DNA of 64,000 nucleotides from Paenibacillus donghaensis (GCF_002192415.1 NZ_CP021780.1:7688001-7752000), one strand, 5' to 3'. Counted from the stretch's first letter, positions 15,963 to 26,025 are shown. A program made the numbers and translations. The notes: a model not told the origin generated them from the sequence alone.

Positions 15963-15996
15963 AGAAGCCGCTTCCCGGTCCAGGGAAGCGGCTATT
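15963..15996 (+). terminator. Terminator downstream of the DUF2569 gene
   Basis: The arms AGCCGCTTCCC and GGGAAGCGGCT are perfect over 11 bp with a 7-nt loop. Confidence 0.8.
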
Positions 15997-16105
15997 GCTG
16001 TTCACCCAGGAGAAAGCAGGGAACCTAAGCACCTATTAGGCGCATAGGAGTATCGCAAGCTGGGGATAATTTCAAGGAAAGCCAACGCTGACAGGAGTGA
16101 CTGCT

Positions 16106-17656
16106 ATGGAGAACCAACCACCTGAAGGCAACACCCCCCGTCCGGAAATGAATATAGAAACGGGCCGGATGCTAAGTAAGTCTATGGATGAAACCATTGA
16201 ACAGCTCAAAGAACGTTTTCATAACGACGGTACGTTCAGAATCAGAGTCATAGAGAATAAATGGTGGAGCCAGCTTCGGTTCGGCTTGATTTATATTGAT
16301 GGGATGATTGACAGAGAGCTGATCCAGGAAGGCATCATTCAGCCACTGAGTTCGTTCGAATTCACAGAGGAGGACAGCAGAGAAGCGGCGAATCTGATGA
16401 AGAAAGTCCGTTCACAGGTGATTAATGCCAGTGATGTGACCGTTTCCTCGCACCTGAATGAGGTCATAGCGGCCATCGTAGGCGGCAAGACGCTGCTCCT
16501 TCTGGAGGGGGATTCCAGTGCGCTGATTGTGAATGCACAAGGCTGGGAAACAAGGGCCATCACCGAGCCTACCACTGAAAAAGGAGTACGGGGACCACGC
16601 GAAGGCTTCACTGAATCGATGGTAGTGAACCTGACCCTCATCCGCCGCAGAGTACTGAACGATGACCTGAAATTTATATTCAGTGAGGTTGGTAGCCGCT
16701 CGAAGACCCAGGCCTGTATCTGTTATATGGAGAGCCTGGCCTCTCCGGATATTCTCAAAGAGCTGCAGAGCCGTCTCTCCAGAGTGGATATCGACCATAT
16801 CCTGGACACCGGTTATCTGGCGGAATTGATCAGAGACGAGCCGTATTCCCCTTTTGAAATGCTGGGCAGTACGGAACGTCCCGATGCTGTGGTCAGCAAG
16901 ATCATGGAAGGGCGTTTTGCCGTACTGGTAGAGGGCAGTCCGTTCGCCCTAACCCTGCCTTATGTATTTGTGGAGAATTTCCAGGCCAGTGAGGATTATT
17001 ATATCAACTATTATTTTTCCTCATTCAACAGAATGCTGCGAATCGTCGGCGCGTTCCTCTCGATCAGCGTACCGGCGGTTTATGTGGCTCTGGTCACCTA
17101 TAGCCAGGAGATGCTGCCCACTACTCTGCTGCTCAGCATAGCTACTGCCAGACTATCGGTACCCTTCCCAACCGTAGTGGAGGCCATTCTTATGCTGACC
17201 ATCTTCGAGGTCCTCCGCGAGGCTGGCGCACGGATTCCGACGGCGATTGGCCAAGCGGTCAGTATCGTAGGTGCGCTGGTGCTGGGCCAGGCAGCCGTAG
17301 ATGCCAGAATTGTCAGTGCACCCATGGTTATTGTGGTGGGACTTACGGGAATCACGACCCTGCTCAATCCCCGGCTGACTGGTCCGCTGATTGTAGTCAG
17401 ATTACTGCTGCTGCTCAGCAGCTTTTTCTTCGGCATCTATGGCTATTTCTTTGGATTGCTTGCACTAGTGATCCATCTGATGAGTCTGCGCTCCTTCGGA
17501 GTTCCTTATATGCTGGGGGTAGGGTCCATTCGTCCGCAGGATATTAAGGATACCGCCATTCGTGCGCCTTGGTGGGATATGTACACCCGTCCGGCCTTCA
17601 TTGGCGTTCGCAATAGGAGAAGAAAGCAGCCGAAGGCCAAAGGTAGACGTCCATGA
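16106..17656 (+). CDS. Spore germinant receptor A subunit (GerA/GerKA family)
   Basis: This 516-residue protein has a hydrophilic N-terminal half (about 1-290) followed by a membrane domain with about five helices (MLRIVGAFLSISVPAVYVALVTY onward), and a basic C-terminus. Family motifs include the stretch around IREAGARIPTAIGQAVSIVGALVLGQAAV-type sequence (here EAGARIPTAIGQAVSIVGAL). ATG 16106 has AGGAG 8 nt upstream. Known GerA subunits sit in the spore inner membrane and form the germinant channel complex with B and C subunits. First gene of a four-gene operon. Confidence 0.92.
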   Translation: MENQPPEGNTPRPEMNIETGRMLSKSMDETIEQLKERFHNDGTFRIRVIENKWWSQLRFGLIYIDGMIDRELIQEGIIQPLSSFEFTEEDSREAANLMKKVRSQVINASDVTVSSHLNEVIAAIVGGKTLLLLEGDSSALIVNAQGWETRAITEPTTEKGVRGPREGFTESMVVNLTLIRRRVLNDDLKFIFSEVGSRSKTQACICYMESLASPDILKELQSRLSRVDIDHILDTGYLAELIRDEPYSPFEMLGSTERPDAVVSKIMEGRFAVLVEGSPFALTLPYVFVENFQASEDYYINYYFSSFNRMLRIVGAFLSISVPAVYVALVTYSQEMLPTTLLLSIATARLSVPFPTVVEAILMLTIFEVLREAGARIPTAIGQAVSIVGALVLGQAAVDARIVSAPMVIVVGLTGITTLLNPRLTGPLIVVRLLLLLSSFFFGIYGYFFGLLALVIHLMSLRSFGVPYMLGVGSIRPQDIKDTAIRAPWWDMYTRPAFIGVRNRRRKQPKAKGRRP

Positions 17657-18807
17657 GCTCATACAGGCCCTCCTTGCTGCTGTTGTCCTTGCTGCTGCTG
17701 CTTCCTGGCGTTTCCGGCTGCTGGAATTATGCCGAGGTCGATGACATGTCCATTGTGGCCGGGGTAGCCATCGACAAGGACAAGAAGGCCGGCAAACTGC
17801 TGATAACCACCGAGCTGTTCGATACCAAAGGAGAGCTGCAGCAGAATCAGGCCAGCTTCAAGATTGTGACTCTATCCGGCGACACTATGTTCGATATTGT
17901 GCGCAATATGATCTCCATGACCGGCAAGAAATTGTTTTGGAGCCACTCCAAGGCCATTATTATCAGTGAAGAAATTGCCAGGGAAGGCGTGATCCGGGTG
18001 ATCGACTGGTACAGCAGAGATACCGAAACCAGATCAGATGTGTACATTTATGTATCCGGTGAGCCGACGGCCAGAGCCCTGCTTAATATGAACGGCACCT
18101 CAGAGATGATCATGTCCTTCGAGCTGGCACAGATGATGCGTAACGAAACTCATGTTAGCACCGCGCCGGTGGTGGAGATCTGGGATTTCATCGACAAGCT
18201 GGAGAGTGAAGGGAAGTCTGCTATGGCTCCTATCGTGTCTATCTATGCGAACAATAAGCAGAAGAATGAACGTGTGTATGGGACAGCTATCTTCTCCAAC
18301 GATAAAATGGTAGGCATAGTCAGCGGAGAAGAGAGCAAATACTTGCTGTTCGCCAAGGATGATGTGAAGGGCGGCGTACTGGTGGTGGGTAACGAATCCG
18401 GCGTTCCTACCTATTCACTGGAGATTCTCAAGAGCGCAACTAAATTAAAGCCGCGATGGGTCAATGGCCGGCTGCAGATGCATGTTCAGGTCTTAGTAGA
18501 AACAGGACTGGACGAAGTCATGACAGCAGAAGGCTTCAACAATTTCAGCGATGTACAAAGTATTGAGCAGCGCGGGGAGGAGGAGGTGCGCCAGCGGATT
18601 GCCGCCATCATTCAGAAGCTGCAGCAAGAATACCATGCCGATGTACTTGGTTACGGTGAAATTGTGCATCAGGAGATGCCGAAGCTCTGGAAGAAGATCA
18701 GCAAGAATTGGCCGCAGGAATTTGCCGAAATGGACATAGAAGTGGAGGCCAAGGTGGTCATTAGGAGCAGTGCCAAAACCTCAAGATCGATAAAGATGGG
18801 AGATTAA
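17653..18807 (+). CDS. Spore germinant receptor C subunit (Ger(x)C lipoprotein)
   Basis: This 384-residue lipoprotein has a lipobox LPGVSGC with the lipidated Cys near residue 23, followed by WNYAEVDDMSIVAGVAIDKD, the classic Ger(x)C start. The C-terminal region LQQEYHADVLGYGEIVHQEMPKLWKKI and EFAEMDIEVEAKVVIRSSA is the family's most conserved part. The start overlaps the stop of the A-subunit gene (ATGA). The protein is expected on the outer face of the spore inner membrane as part of the receptor. Confidence 0.92.
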   Translation: MSSYRPSLLLLSLLLLLPGVSGCWNYAEVDDMSIVAGVAIDKDKKAGKLLITTELFDTKGELQQNQASFKIVTLSGDTMFDIVRNMISMTGKKLFWSHSKAIIISEEIAREGVIRVIDWYSRDTETRSDVYIYVSGEPTARALLNMNGTSEMIMSFELAQMMRNETHVSTAPVVEIWDFIDKLESEGKSAMAPIVSIYANNKQKNERVYGTAIFSNDKMVGIVSGEESKYLLFAKDDVKGGVLVVGNESGVPTYSLEILKSATKLKPRWVNGRLQMHVQVLVETGLDEVMTAEGFNNFSDVQSIEQRGEEEVRQRIAAIIQKLQQEYHADVLGYGEIVHQEMPKLWKKISKNWPQEFAEMDIEVEAKVVIRSSAKTSRSIKMGD

Positions 18808-18808
18808 A

Positions 18809-19012
18809 GTGGTAATCTATGCAGTGCTTATCTATGGCGTTGTTATATGGGCAGACCCTTATGGATTGTTAAAACAGGGAATGAAGCGGGATTTCTATGT
18901 GTGCGCCATCCTGAGCGTACTCTCCTTTGGTTTGGCCTTTGCGTTGGCCATGCACTGGGTAATACCCAGTCCTTCCCCGCTGATCGTCAGCTGGATCAAA
19001 AAACTCTACTGA
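18809..19012 (+). CDS. Small two-helix membrane protein, possible germinant receptor D subunit
   Basis: This 67-residue product starts at GTG with GGGAG 6 nt upstream, one nucleotide after the C-subunit stop. It has a first helix (VIYAVLIYGVVIWA), a polar loop (DPYGLLKQGMKRDFY) and a second helix (VCAILSVLSFGLAFALAMHWVI). Small two-helix D subunits are known within some GerA-type operons and tune receptor activity. Position and topology fit that role; the sequence alone does not prove it. Confidence 0.65.
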   Translation: MVIYAVLIYGVVIWADPYGLLKQGMKRDFYVCAILSVLSFGLAFALAMHWVIPSPSPLIVSWIKKLY

Positions 19013-19049
19013 TCATTTAATGGATCTTCCCGAAAAGGCAGGTGATAGC

Positions 19050-20159
19050 ATGGGAAAGGAAACGATACCCTCAGGACACTCCGTCAGTATTATCATCCTG
19101 TTTGTTACAGGGACATCCTTGTTTATGGGGGTAGCGGGCTCCTCCGGCAACAGCAGCTGGATTTCCATCCTGTTTGCGATGGTGCTGGCATTTCCGCTGA
19201 TGCTGCTGTATGCGCGCCTGCATACGCTTTTTCCGGGCCGGGATCTGTTTGATATGCTGATCACTGTCTTTGGCGGGATACTCGGCAGGTTATTCTCCTG
19301 TCTGTATATCTGGTATGCCATGCATCTGGGAGCGCTAATATTGCGTAATTTCGGAGAATTCAGCAAGACGGTTGCTTTAACCGCCACTCCGATGTTAGCC
19401 CCTATGTTATGCATAGGGCTGTTATGTATCTGGGTGGTCAAGGCGGGGCTTGAGGTGCTTGGAAGAAGCGCCAAGTTTCTGGTGCTGCTGACCATTGCGG
19501 CTACGGTCATTGTTCAGCTGTTATGTATCCCCAAGTTTCAGTTCCATCATCTGCTGCCGCTGATCGACAACGGATGGCCGTTGGTCTTCACGGATACTAT
19601 GGGGACCTTCACCTTTCCGTTTGCCGAGATTGTCGTTTTTTTGGGGGCGTTTACAGTGCTGCCGGAGAAGGCGAATGCGAGGAAAATCATGCTGGGCGGA
19701 TTGTTTTACTCGGGGGGCATTATTCTTCTGGTCTCGCTGCGCAATCTGCTGATGCTGGGACCGGATACGCTTTCTACGCTGTATTTTCCTACTTATGTAG
19801 CGATCAGCCGGATCAATGTGGGTGATTTCCTGACTAGAATTGAGGGTTCGGTGTCGTTTATCTTTGTGACGGCTATCTTTGTTAAGGTAAGTCTCTGTCT
19901 GTATATGGCCAGCAATGGGGTAGCCAAGATATTCAAGCTGAAGAGCTACCGATCCGTGGTGCTGCAGATCGGGCTGATTATGATTTATTTCGCCGATTTC
20001 GTATATAAGGATATTATGGAGATGCAGTATTTCGCCTATCATATCTATAAAATATATGCGCTTCCCTTCCAGGTAGGGATCCCGCTGGTTCTGTGGGTCT
20101 GCGCAGAGATTGCCGCGAAGAGAAACAAACGGAAGAAGGAAGCGGCAGCACAGCATTAA
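19050..20159 (+). CDS. Spore germinant receptor B subunit (GerAB/ArcD/ProY transporter family)
   Basis: This 369-residue protein has about ten transmembrane helices and the APC-like fold typical of GerB subunits: SVSIIILFVTGTSLFMG, then RLHTLFPGRDLFDMLITVFGGILGRL, and PFAEIVVFLGAFTVLPE in the middle. B subunits bind the amino acid or other nutrient. ATG 19050 has AGGTGA about 6 nt upstream; the frame is open to 19020. The order A-C-D-B matches GerK-type operons more than GerA-type A-B-C operons. Confidence 0.9.
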   Translation: MGKETIPSGHSVSIIILFVTGTSLFMGVAGSSGNSSWISILFAMVLAFPLMLLYARLHTLFPGRDLFDMLITVFGGILGRLFSCLYIWYAMHLGALILRNFGEFSKTVALTATPMLAPMLCIGLLCIWVVKAGLEVLGRSAKFLVLLTIAATVIVQLLCIPKFQFHHLLPLIDNGWPLVFTDTMGTFTFPFAEIVVFLGAFTVLPEKANARKIMLGGLFYSGGIILLVSLRNLLMLGPDTLSTLYFPTYVAISRINVGDFLTRIEGSVSFIFVTAIFVKVSLCLYMASNGVAKIFKLKSYRSVVLQIGLIMIYFADFVYKDIMEMQYFAYHIYKIYALPFQVGIPLVLWVCAEIAAKRNKRKKEAAAQH

Positions 20160-20237
20160 CGGCTGGAAAAAGGGTCCAATAGAGCGCTATAATGAAGAAT
20201 GTGAATCTATTTATGGCACAAGGGAGAGGAATGCAGT

Positions 20238-20870
20238 ATGAGCGTCAGCCATATTTTGATGCCCTCTCATTGGGGTAGAGAAGTGATCCATAAGCATATC
20301 AAGCAAGAAGGAGCCAAGGCATTGGCCATTATATTTCCCGGCAAAAATTACTCCGCCGAACGTCCGCTGCTGGAATACGCAGCCAAGGCGGCACGTGAGC
20401 ATGAATGCGACCTACTACTGCTGGAGTACGGGTATCAGAGTGCGCGGGCGGATTTCCGCCGCGAAGAGATGGAGATCGTAGTCGAGGAATGCAAGGCGGC
20501 CATTGCCTCCTTGCCGGAATATGAGAAGACGCTGATGATCGGCAAAAGTATGGGTACCCTCATTGCCGGCAGAGTTGCCCAGGAGCTCGGCCTTCAACAG
20601 CTGTCATCCTTCCTGTATCTGACTCCGCTGCCGGAGGCCATTCCGCTGATCCGGCAGAGCCGGGGTACAGTGATTTACGGCAGCAGCGATCCCTTGTTCA
20701 GTGAGCAGCATGCCGCTGAAATCGGCGGTGTGCCGGGGCTGCAGGTCTATCGGATCGATGATGCCAATCATTCACTGGAAGTAGGCGCGGTCAGCGAATC
20801 GCTGGCGGTGCTGCTGGTTATTGTTAATTTCTATCACAGCTTCTTGCGGGATGCGCTGCAGGGGAGCTAG
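20238..20870 (+). CDS. Alpha/beta-fold hydrolase
   Basis: This 210-residue protein has a nucleophile elbow Gly-Lys-Ser104-Met-Gly, an early strand LAIIFPGKNYSAERP that resembles the oxyanion region, and an Asp/His end (YGSSDPLFSEQ, DDANHSLE) giving the likely acid Asp and base His. No signal peptide or membrane segment is present. The substrate is unknown. AGGGAGAGG precedes the ATG. Placed 48 nt before the phosphotransferase gene. Confidence 0.78.
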   Translation: MSVSHILMPSHWGREVIHKHIKQEGAKALAIIFPGKNYSAERPLLEYAAKAAREHECDLLLLEYGYQSARADFRREEMEIVVEECKAAIASLPEYEKTLMIGKSMGTLIAGRVAQELGLQQLSSFLYLTPLPEAIPLIRQSRGTVIYGSSDPLFSEQHAAEIGGVPGLQVYRIDDANHSLEVGAVSESLAVLLVIVNFYHSFLRDALQGS

Positions 20871-20918
20871 GGAAGCTGCAGATAGCGTAATGTAAATTAT
20901 TGTAGAGGAGCAGTTGAC

Positions 20919-21770
20919 ATGGTCCTAGAAGCGGCTAAGCGGCCCGAGGGCAGCACGTTGATCGGTCAAGGCCGGACGGCGGAGATCTGGCAGCATGAAG
21001 GAACGACGATTCTCAAGCTGTACCGGAATGATGTTCCGGTACAGGACATGGAACGTGAATACAAGATTAGCCAATATGTACATAGCCGGGGAGTTCCCAC
21101 TCCACAGCCGCTGGAATGGCTTGACACCGGGGAACAACGGGGGATTGTCTACCAGCAGATTCATGGTCCCTCGCTGCTGAAGCTGATCGGCAAGGCTCCC
21201 TGGAAGGCGCGCCAGTACGGCAGGCAGCTGGCCGGACTTCACTGCGAGCTTCATGCTGTGGAAGCGGGGGAGGATATTGGCCGGCAGAAGGAGCATCTGC
21301 GCTGGAACATTACCGCGGCCCCGATGCTGGGAACAGAAGAGAAGACACGGATTCTGGCCGGGCTGGATCAGCTGCCTGAAGGACGGCGGCTCTGCCATGG
21401 CGATTTTCACCCGGACAATGTGCTGCTGGACGGACAGCTATGGGTTATTGACTGGATGAACGGGATTGCCGGGGAGCCTGCGGCTGATGCCGCCCGTTCA
21501 TGGCTCCTGTGCAGTGTGGGGACGCCGCCGCCCGGCTCCTCGCTTTTCATGAGATGGGTTCTAAAGTTTATCCGGCTGGGTCTTTGCGGTGCTTATACCA
21601 AAGAATATCTCCGGCTCTCGGGATATTCATTATCCGAGCTGGAGCGCTGGATCGTACCGGTGGCAGCGGCCAGGCTGAACGAAGGGGTTCCGGTTTCGGA
21701 GAAGGAGCAGCTGGTTCGGATCATCCGCAAACGCCTGCAGGCAGAGGATAAGAAGCAGACCCGCCATTAA
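20919..21770 (+). CDS. Aminoglycoside phosphotransferase/kinase-like (APH family) protein
   Basis: This 283-residue protein has a kinase-like fold. The N-lobe has GQGRTAEIWQHEGTTILKLY, with the ATP-binding loop and lysine. The catalytic motif is LCHGDFHPDNVLLD (HxDxxxxN), followed by VIDWMNG for the metal-binding Asp. The substrate cannot be assigned; related chromosomal enzymes phosphorylate choline, homoserine-like or sugar substrates, and resistance should not be assumed. GAGGAG lies before the ATG. Confidence 0.82.
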   Translation: MVLEAAKRPEGSTLIGQGRTAEIWQHEGTTILKLYRNDVPVQDMEREYKISQYVHSRGVPTPQPLEWLDTGEQRGIVYQQIHGPSLLKLIGKAPWKARQYGRQLAGLHCELHAVEAGEDIGRQKEHLRWNITAAPMLGTEEKTRILAGLDQLPEGRRLCHGDFHPDNVLLDGQLWVIDWMNGIAGEPAADAARSWLLCSVGTPPPGSSLFMRWVLKFIRLGLCGAYTKEYLRLSGYSLSELERWIVPVAAARLNEGVPVSEKEQLVRIIRKRLQAEDKKQTRH

Positions 21771-21849
21771 CGCGGGTATTCGTTAGAAGCAAGTCTGGTT
21801 GTACATACAGTAGAGCCCCGCTTGACGGGCTTTTCTACGAACTCTACGC

Positions 21850-21892
21850 AGAAGCGGATGTCGTCCCCTTAGGGATGGCATCCGCTTCTTTG
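21850..21892 (+). terminator. Terminator downstream of the APH-like gene
   Basis: The arms AGAAGCGGATG and CATCCGCTTCT enclose an inner TCCC/GGGA loop stem and are followed by TTTGG. Its position inside the 5' extension of the next open frame argues for a later start there. Confidence 0.85.
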
Positions 21893-22027
21893 GCGTTCAG
21901 CAAACATTCAGCGGGCGTTCAGTGTGACTTAAGGTACGGATGCCATACTACAGCTACAGAAGATCAAACCGGGGGGCTGGGTACTGCCGGAATTATAGCT
22001 CTGCATAGACAGACGGGAGTGGATAAC

Positions 22028-24042
22028 GTGAATTGGATTAGAAAAATGGGTTCGGATCTTGTATTATGGCTGATTCTGCTGCTTGCTGCTTACCTTTACG
22101 GCTACGGGATCTGGAATGATCAGTATGCCAATACCTACTACACGACGGCTGTAGGTAGCATGCTGCAGAGCTTCCACAATTTCTTCTTCGCCTCGCTGGA
22201 TTCGGCGGGATCGGTAACGGTTGACAAGCCGCCGGTCACCTTCTGGATTCAGACAATGAGCGCCTGGATCTTCGGGCTGCACGGCTGGAGTGTCATACTG
22301 CCGCAGGTGCTGGCGGGCGTAGGTTCGGTGTTGCTGGTCTACCTGCTGGTGAAGCCATCCTTCGGCAGAACTGCCGCCCGGCTGGCTGCGCTGGCCATGG
22401 CCGTTACTCCGGTAGCAGCGGCGGTCAGCCGCACGAACAATATTGATGCCATGCTGGTGTTCACCCTGCTGCTGGGGGCATGGTTCCTCTTCAAGGGAAC
22501 CCGGACAGGCCGGATCGGCAGCGTGCTTGCCGCATTTGCGCTAATCGGAGTGGGCTTCAATGAGAAGATGCTGCAGGCCTATATGGTGCTGCCGGCCTTC
22601 TATCTCTTCTATGTGCTGGCTGCCAGAGTCAGCTGGAAGCGCAAAACCGGGGTGCTGGCAGCGTCTACGGCTGTGCTGCTGGTCGTATCGCTATCCTGGG
22701 CGGTGGTGGTCGATTCCATTCCGGCCAGCAACAGGCCGTTTATGGGCAGCAGCGGCACCAACTCAGTGCTGAATCTCGCCTTCGGGTACAACGGTGTCTC
22801 ACGGCTGACCGGAGACCGGAGTACTGGCGCAGGCGGAGGAGGCGGAGGCATGCCGCAGGGTATGAACGGCAACGGCGAGCTGCCTCTCATGAATGGCGAG
22901 CTGCCGGTGATGAACGGTACGGACGGAGAAGCGGCGGGAGGCACCAGCCAGGGTGATGATGGCGGCGGCACAGCTCCGGGCCAAGGCGGCGGCGATGCCG
23001 CCGCAGGTGCAGCGGATGGCGGCGGGCAGGGACAGGCGCCTTCCGGGACGGACCGCTCGGGCGGCCAGTTCGGCGGAGAAGGCGGCGGCCAGGATGGCCA
23101 AGGCAGCCGTGGCGGGATGAACGGCGGCTTCGGAGGCGGCGGTGGTGGTGGAGGAATGTTCAACACCGGCACCGCAGGTCCGCTGCGTCTGTTCCAGCAG
23201 GAGCTGTCAGGACAGGCCAGCTGGCTCTTGCCTTTTGTACTCTTCGGCTGCATTGGGCTGTTCGCCAATCTGCGGCGCAAGAACTTTACCCGCCAGCATA
23301 AGGAAGTTATTTTCTGGCTGGCTTGGCTGATTCCGATTATGGGCTTCTTCAGCATCGCCGGATTCTTCCACCAATATTATCTGGTGATGATGGCGCCGCC
23401 GGTGGCGGCGCTGGCCGGTGCAGGCTGGGCGAAGCTGTGGCAGCTGTACCGGGAATCCTCCGGCTGGCTCTCCTGGCTGCTCCCGGCAGCCACTCTGGTT
23501 ACGGCCATCTTCCAGTGGTACATTATCCATCCTTACGACGACACGATTGGCGGCGGCTGGTCGATTGCGGTGCTGGCCGCAGGGGTTCTTGCGGCCTTGC
23601 TGCTGGCCCTGCTGAAATTTAAGCCGCAGCGCTTCCTCTATGCGGCTGGACTTGCAGGGCTGCTCGTGCTGCTGATCGGGCCGGTGTACTGGGCGGCAAC
23701 GCCCATTATGTACGGCTCGAACAGCATGACGCCGGCGGCTGGCCCGGACAGCGCGGGCGGCGGGTTTGGCGGCGGCCCGGGCGGAGCCGGGCAGGCGGCC
23801 GTTGGCCGCGGCGGCGCGGATGAAGCCGCTGCGGGCCAGGGCGGCACAGGCGAAGCGGGCCAGGGTGCAGCGGGCCAGGGTGCAGCGGGCACAGGCGAAG
23901 CGGGCCTGGACGCGGCCGTGGCGGCAACTCGGAGCTGACTACGTGGATTACCGAGAATGGTACCGAGGTGCCGGCTGCCGAATGGCAGGGAAGTGATGCC
24001 GCAGGCAGCACGGGAACCTTGTATGAAGTGACTTTGAACTAA
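22028..24042 (+). pseudogene. Glycosyltransferase family 39 (YkcB/ArnT-like) with frameshifted, shortened C-terminus
   Basis: GTG 22028 (GGGAG 8 nt upstream) starts a membrane glycosyltransferase: NTYYTTAVGSMLQSFHNFFFASLDSAGSVTVDKPP has the acidic/basic motif typical of GT39 mannosyltransferase-like enzymes, followed by about 12 helices interrupted by a long Gly-rich loop (about residues 270-380). The main frame stops at 23936-23938 in a Gly/Ala-rich tail. From 23914 a second frame reads GRGGNSELTTWITENGTEVP and continues to 24042, the expected end of this family, but the domain that normally lies between the Gly-rich linker and this tail is missing. A deletion plus frameshift in repetitive G+C-rich DNA explains it. 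The membrane part may still work. Confidence 0.8.
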
Positions 24043-24119
24043 TTTATCCTATTTTATCCGAAACGCGTGTGCCGGTGATGCCGCCCGTTTCGTTAACCAG
24101 AAACCAAGGAGGAGCTGCC

Positions 24120-25103
24120 ATGAGTACCCAAGTGCGCTATTCCGTCATTATACCGATGTACAACGAAGAGGCCGTTATTCAGGAAACGTACCGCAGAATG
24201 AAGCAAGTGATGGGCCAGACGGGAGAGGTGTATGAGCTGCTGTTCGTCAATGACGGGAGCAGCGACAATTGCGCGCAGATGATCGAGGAATACAGCTATT
24301 GGGATGAGAGTGTGAAGCTGATTGACCTGTCGCGGAATTTCGGGCATCAGATTGCGATTACCGCCGGAATGGATTATGCGCTGGGCGAGGCAGTCGTGGT
24401 TATTGACGCTGACCTGCAGGACCCGCCGGAGCTGATTCTGGACATGATCGCGGAATGGAAAAACGGCTATCACGTCGTTTATGCCAAACGGATCAAACGG
24501 CGCGGAGAATCGCTGTTCAAAAAATGGACGGCCAGCCTCTTTTACCGTATCCTCCGTTATTCCACCGACATCTCCATTCCTGTGGACACCGGCGATTTCC
24601 GCCTGATGGACCGCAAGGTCGTGGAAGAGCTGAAACGACTGCCGGAGAAGAACCGTTTCGTACGCGGACTCGTCAGTTGGGTGGGCTTTCGCCAAAAAGC
24701 CATTGAATACGAACGCGATGAACGTCTGGCCGGAGAGACCAAATATCCGCTCAAACGGATGATCAAGCTCTCCCTGGACGGGATCACCTCCTTCTCTTAT
24801 AAACCGCTGAAGCTGGCAGGCTATCTTGGGGCACTCTTGTCTGTTTCCGGCTTCCTGTACCTGATGTATGTGCTGTACCAGGTGACATTTACCGATTCTG
24901 TAGTCAAAGGCTGGGCGTCGATGATTGGCATTACACTGACCTTCAACGGGTTCGTATTGATTATGCTGGGCATCTTAGGAGAGTATGTCGGCCGGATTTA
25001 CGATGAGACCAAAGGGCGGCCGTTGTATATCGTGCAGGAATTCTATGAAGGCAAACAGCAGCAGAATGCGCGTGAGCCACGCGTGGCACAGCTGAATAAA
25101 TAA
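24120..25103 (+). CDS. Glycosyltransferase family 2 (GtrB/DPM1-like)
   Basis: This 327-residue protein has an N-terminal GT-A domain: [14 protein letters not shown], the VNDGSSDNC nucleotide-binding motif, and DADLQDPPE carrying the metal-binding Dx[23 protein letters not shown] precedes two C-terminal helices that anchor it in the membrane. Such enzymes load sugars on undecaprenyl phosphate. Paired with a GT39 polymer transferase, it likely makes the lipid-linked donor for wall or surface glycosylation. AAGGAGGAG lies before ATG 24120; 23 nt separate it from galU. Confidence 0.9.
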   Translation: MSTQVRYSVIIPMYNEEAVIQETYRRMKQVMGQTGEVYELLFVNDGSSDNCAQMIEEYSYWDESVKLIDLSRNFGHQIAITAGMDYALGEAVVVIDADLQDPPELILDMIAEWKNGYHVVYAKRIKRRGESLFKKWTASLFYRILRYSTDISIPVDTGDFRLMDRKVVEELKRLPEKNRFVRGLVSWVGFRQKAIEYERDERLAGETKYPLKRMIKLSLDGITSFSYKPLKLAGYLGALLSVSGFLYLMYVLYQVTFTDSVVKGWASMIGITLTFNGFVLIMLGILGEYVGRIYDETKGRPLYIVQEFYEGKQQQNAREPRVAQLNK

Positions 25104-25128
25104 GCTTAGGAAGGGAAGTGTTCTTAGG

Positions 25129-26025
25129 ATGAAGATCCGCAAAGCGGTGATTCCCGCAGCCGGTCTGGGCACACGTTTCCTGCCCGCTACCAAAGCGCAG
25201 CCGAAGGAGATGCTGCCGATTGTAGACAAGCCTGCCATCCAGTACATTGTGGAGGAAGCGGTGAGGTCGGGTATTGAGAGCATTATCATCGTGACGGGCC
25301 GTAACAAAAAGTCGATCGAGGATCATTTTGACAAATCGGTGGAGCTGGAGCAGACGCTGCTGGAGAAGGGCAAGCTGGATCTGCTGCGCGAGGTGCAGGC
25401 GATCAGCGAGCTGGCAACGATCCATTATATCCGCCAAAAAGAACCGCTCGGCCTCGGGCATGCTATCCTATGCGCTGAGCAATTTATCGGCGGCGAACCG
25501 TTTGCTGTGCTGCTTGGTGACGACATTATGGTCTCGGACACTCCTGCGCTCTCTCAGATGATTCACCTGTTTGAGCAGGACGAGCAGACGATTGTAGGCG
25601 TGCAGCAGGTGCCGCGCGAAGAAACTGGCAAATACGGCATCATTGCATCGAGTGGTGCTGCTGACGGAGTGCATCAAGTCACCGGGCTGGTGGAAAAGCC
25701 TGCCCCGCAGGATGCGCCTTCCGATTATGCCATTATGGGACGCTATATTCTGTAGCCCTCCATATTCGCCGTGCTGGCCGATCTGCCGCGCGGAGCAGGC
25801 GGGGAATACCAGCTGACCGATGCGCTGCACGCGATCTGCCGCAGCGAGGGACTGCTGGCACTGGAATTGGTCGGCAAGCGGTACGACATTGGCGACAAGT
25901 TTGGGTATATCCAGGCTACGCTGGAGATGGGGCTGATGCGCAGCGAGCTGCGCCCGCAGCTGCTTCCTTATTTGCAGAAGCTGGCTGCAGGGCTTGAAGC
26001 GGATGCTGCGCTGCGGGTGAGATGA
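25129..26025 (+). pseudogene. galU: UTP-glucose-1-phosphate uridylyltransferase (GalU) interrupted by an in-frame TAG
   Basis: The first part (25129-25755) has the full nucleotidyltransferase start: [43 protein letters not shown], then [12 protein letters not shown] and GLVEKPAP. The frame stops at TAG 25753-25755 exactly where homologs read L-T-P-E-I-F (here L-stop-P-S-I-F), and continues without shift through GEYQLTDALHAI and KRYDIGDKFGYIQA to 26025. Together the length is about 298 residues, normal for GalU. So a single nonsense change splits the gene; a base-call error or readthrough is possible. It would supply UDP-glucose to the GT cluster. Confidence 0.85.

Noticed and set aside
19521..20156. 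211-codon minus-strand frame
   Set aside because: Antisense to the receptor B-subunit gene, no family features.
22609..23355. Long Pro-rich minus-strand frame
   Set aside because: Opposite strand of the Gly-rich loop of the GT39 gene; G+C bias keeps the frame open.
25753..25755. TAG read as a special amino acid in galU
   Set aside because: Relatives carry Thr here and no evidence for recoding; a nonsense mutation or sequence error is simpler.
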